The notes below the pieces were generated by a model. The model was given only the letters and a program-made list of their open reading frames with translations. It searched no databases and was not told the DNA's origin. Positions 5,316 to 6,565 of a stretch of DNA of 6,565 nt are shown here, piece after piece. Origin of the DNA: Burkholderiaceae bacterium (lineage in GTDB: Bacteria > Pseudomonadota > Gammaproteobacteria > Burkholderiales > Burkholderiaceae). The translations under genes and the position numbers were made by a program. Each line of letters opens with the position of its first letter. Position 1 is the stretch's first letter. Location: positions 1 to 6,565 of the forward strand of contig CANISN010000094.1 in NCBI GenBank assembly GCA_947470165.1. The letters are read 5' to 3'.

Positions 5316-6518
5316 CTTGAGTAATTCAATTTCCTGCGCGTTGAGTCCTAATTTTTCGCGCAGGATTTCTTCTGTATGTTGTCCCAATGTTGGCGGCGCC
5401 ATTCTTAGCTCTGTTGGTGTTACCGAGAGGCGCATGGGGCTTGCCACTAATTTCATCGTGCCTGCAGTCGGGTGAGGCGCTTGGATTTGTATTCCCCTTG
5501 CTAGAACCTGCTCATTTTCAAAAACTTCTTTGAAATTATTAATTGGTCCGCAAGGAACATTTACTTTTTCCAGCAAACTGATCCATTCAGCCTTGGTTTT
5601 CTTGCGGGTCATCGCCTCTAAGAGCGGCACTAGTTGCTCCCGATGCGCTACCCTCATTGGATTTTCTAAATAGAGTGGGTTATCTGCAAGGTGAGCCTCA
5701 TCTCCTACCGTTACAAAATGTCTAAACTGACTATTGTTACCTGCTGCAACAATAATCCAGCCATCTGCAGTTGGAAGTGTTTGATAGGGAACAATTGTCT
5801 GTGATGCATTGCCCCAGCGTTTTGGTATTTCATCAGTGCAAAGGTATGCGCTTGCCACATTAGCCATGATTGCAATCTGAGTATCTAGCAAGGCTAAATC
5901 AATACATTGTCCTTGCCCAGTATGGTCTTTGTAGGCAATGGCCGCCAAAATAGAAGTCGTGGCGTACATGCCAGTAAAAATGTCGGCAATAGCTACACCG
6001 GCTTTTTGTGGGCTGGCCCCTGGAAAGTCGTCCGCCTCACCAGTCACACTCATAAAACCACCCATGCCTTGAACAATAAAATCATATCCAGGGCGGCGAG
6101 AGTAAGGCCCATTTTGGCCAAAACCCGTAATTGAGCAATAAATCAGGTCAGATTTGACCTTTTTGAGACTTTCGTAATCCAGGCCATATTTAGCTAACTG
6201 GCCCACTTTGTAGTTTTCAATGACCACGTCAGACTCTTTAGCCAGTTTGCGAATAAGCTCCTGCCCCTCAGGCTTGCTGATATCAATCGTAATTGAGCGT
6301 TTATTACGGTTAATTGATATGAAATACGCAGTTTCAGCGGTTTCTTTGCCATTTTGGTCTCTGGCAAAAGGAGGGCCCCAGTGTCGGGTGTCATCCCCTT
6401 CGCCAGGCTTTTCAACTTTAATGACGTCAGCACCTAAATCGGCTAGATTTTGAGTGCACCACGGACCGGCAAGAACACGGCTGAGGTCTAAAACGCGAAT
6501 ATGACTTAAGGCTCCCAT
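5298..6518 (-). CDS. CaiB/BaiF family (class III) CoA-transferase, glutarate/dicarboxylate type
   Basis: This 406-residue cytoplasmic protein has the full length and fold signature of family III CoA-transferases, which move CoA between carboxylates through an aspartyl-CoA anhydride. The N-terminus MGALSHIRVLDLSRVLAGPW and LADLGADVIKVEKPGEGDDT (25-44) are diagnostic. D212 in LALLDTQ is the expected catalytic aspartate. WGPPF (47-51), NRNKRSI (70-76), YCSITGFGQNGP (127-138), RWGNASQTIVPYQ (234-246), GNNSQF (260-265) and VPCGPINN (321-328) strongly recall the succinyl-CoA:glutarate CoA-transferase group (human SUGCT, bacterial GcdG). The likely role is CoA activation of glutarate or a similar diacid. 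ATG 6518 is chosen because the family N-terminus begins there; an AGG directly abuts it, so no usable Shine-Dalgarno sequence is visible. The gene converges on gabD and its upstream neighbour lies outside the window. Other substrates, such as itaconate or formyl/oxalyl groups, cannot be excluded. Confidence 0.92.
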   Translation of the reverse strand: MGALSHIRVLDLSRVLAGPWCTQNLADLGADVIKVEKPGEGDDTRHWGPPFARDQNGKETAETAYFISINRNKRSITIDISKPEGQELIRKLAKESDVVIENYKVGQLAKYGLDYESLKKVKSDLIYCSITGFGQNGPYSRRPGYDFIVQGMGGFMSVTGEADDFPGASPQKAGVAIADIFTGMYATTSILAAIAYKDHTGQGQCIDLALLDTQIAIMANVASAYLCTDEIPKRWGNASQTIVPYQTLPTADGWIIVAAGNNSQFRHFVTVGDEAHLADNPLYLENPMRVAHREQLVPLLEAMTRKKTKAEWISLLEKVNVPCGPINNFKEVFENEQVLARGIQIQAPHPTAGTMKLVASPMRLSVTPTELRMAPPTLGQHTEEILREKLGLNAQEIELLKQNGAI

Positions 6519-6565
6519 CCTGCAATTTTGGCATGAATATAGGGGTACTTCAGGAAAATTCAGGT

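Noticed and set aside
6549..6564. Short direct repeat TTCAGG-AAAA-TTCAGG
   Set aside because: Two 6-bp copies at the very edge are expected by chance and have no clear regulatory context.

Overview
The window looks like a stretch of a moderately low-GC betaproteobacterial chromosome. It is most likely from Polynucleobacter or a close Burkholderiaceae relative. This is inferred from the protein flavours (Burkholderiales-like CaiB/BaiF CoA-transferase, GabD and DUF4743-type NUDIX protein), the AT-rich intergenic spacers and the ribosome-binding-site style; no database search was possible. It holds mainly metabolic genes plus one tRNA. No CRISPR array, insertion sequence or phage gene was seen.

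Left part (1-1101). A NUDIX hydrolase gene on the minus strand runs off the left edge, so only its first 272 codons are present. A 210-bp AT-rich spacer follows, carrying two perfect consensus DnaA boxes in inverted orientation (989-1011). Next to it is a minus-strand tRNA-Arg with anticodon CCT and an encoded CCA end.

Middle part (1212-3614). A probable minus-strand transcription unit runs from right to left. It starts with a zinc-independent NADP-type medium-chain oxidoreductase and continues with a 12-helix MFS transporter. It ends with a 49-codon single-helix membrane microprotein that starts one base after the MFS stop codon. The tRNA lies downstream.

Right part (3615-6565). A 146-bp divergent intergenic region separates the oxidoreductase from a plus-strand succinate-semialdehyde-type dehydrogenase (gabD-like). 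Facing it tail to tail is a class III (CaiB/BaiF) CoA-transferase closely resembling the glutarate/dicarboxylate CoA-transferase (SUGCT/GcdG) group. Together they suggest oxidation of a C4 or C5 dicarboxylic semialdehyde to the diacid, then activation of the diacid as its CoA thioester. The 55-bp gap between them holds an apparently orphaned ribosome-binding site and start codon, possibly the scar of a lost downstream gene.

No clearly unprecedented system is visible. The items most worth a second look are the MFS-coupled microprotein, the inverted DnaA-box pair, and the semialdehyde dehydrogenase/CoA-transferase pairing.
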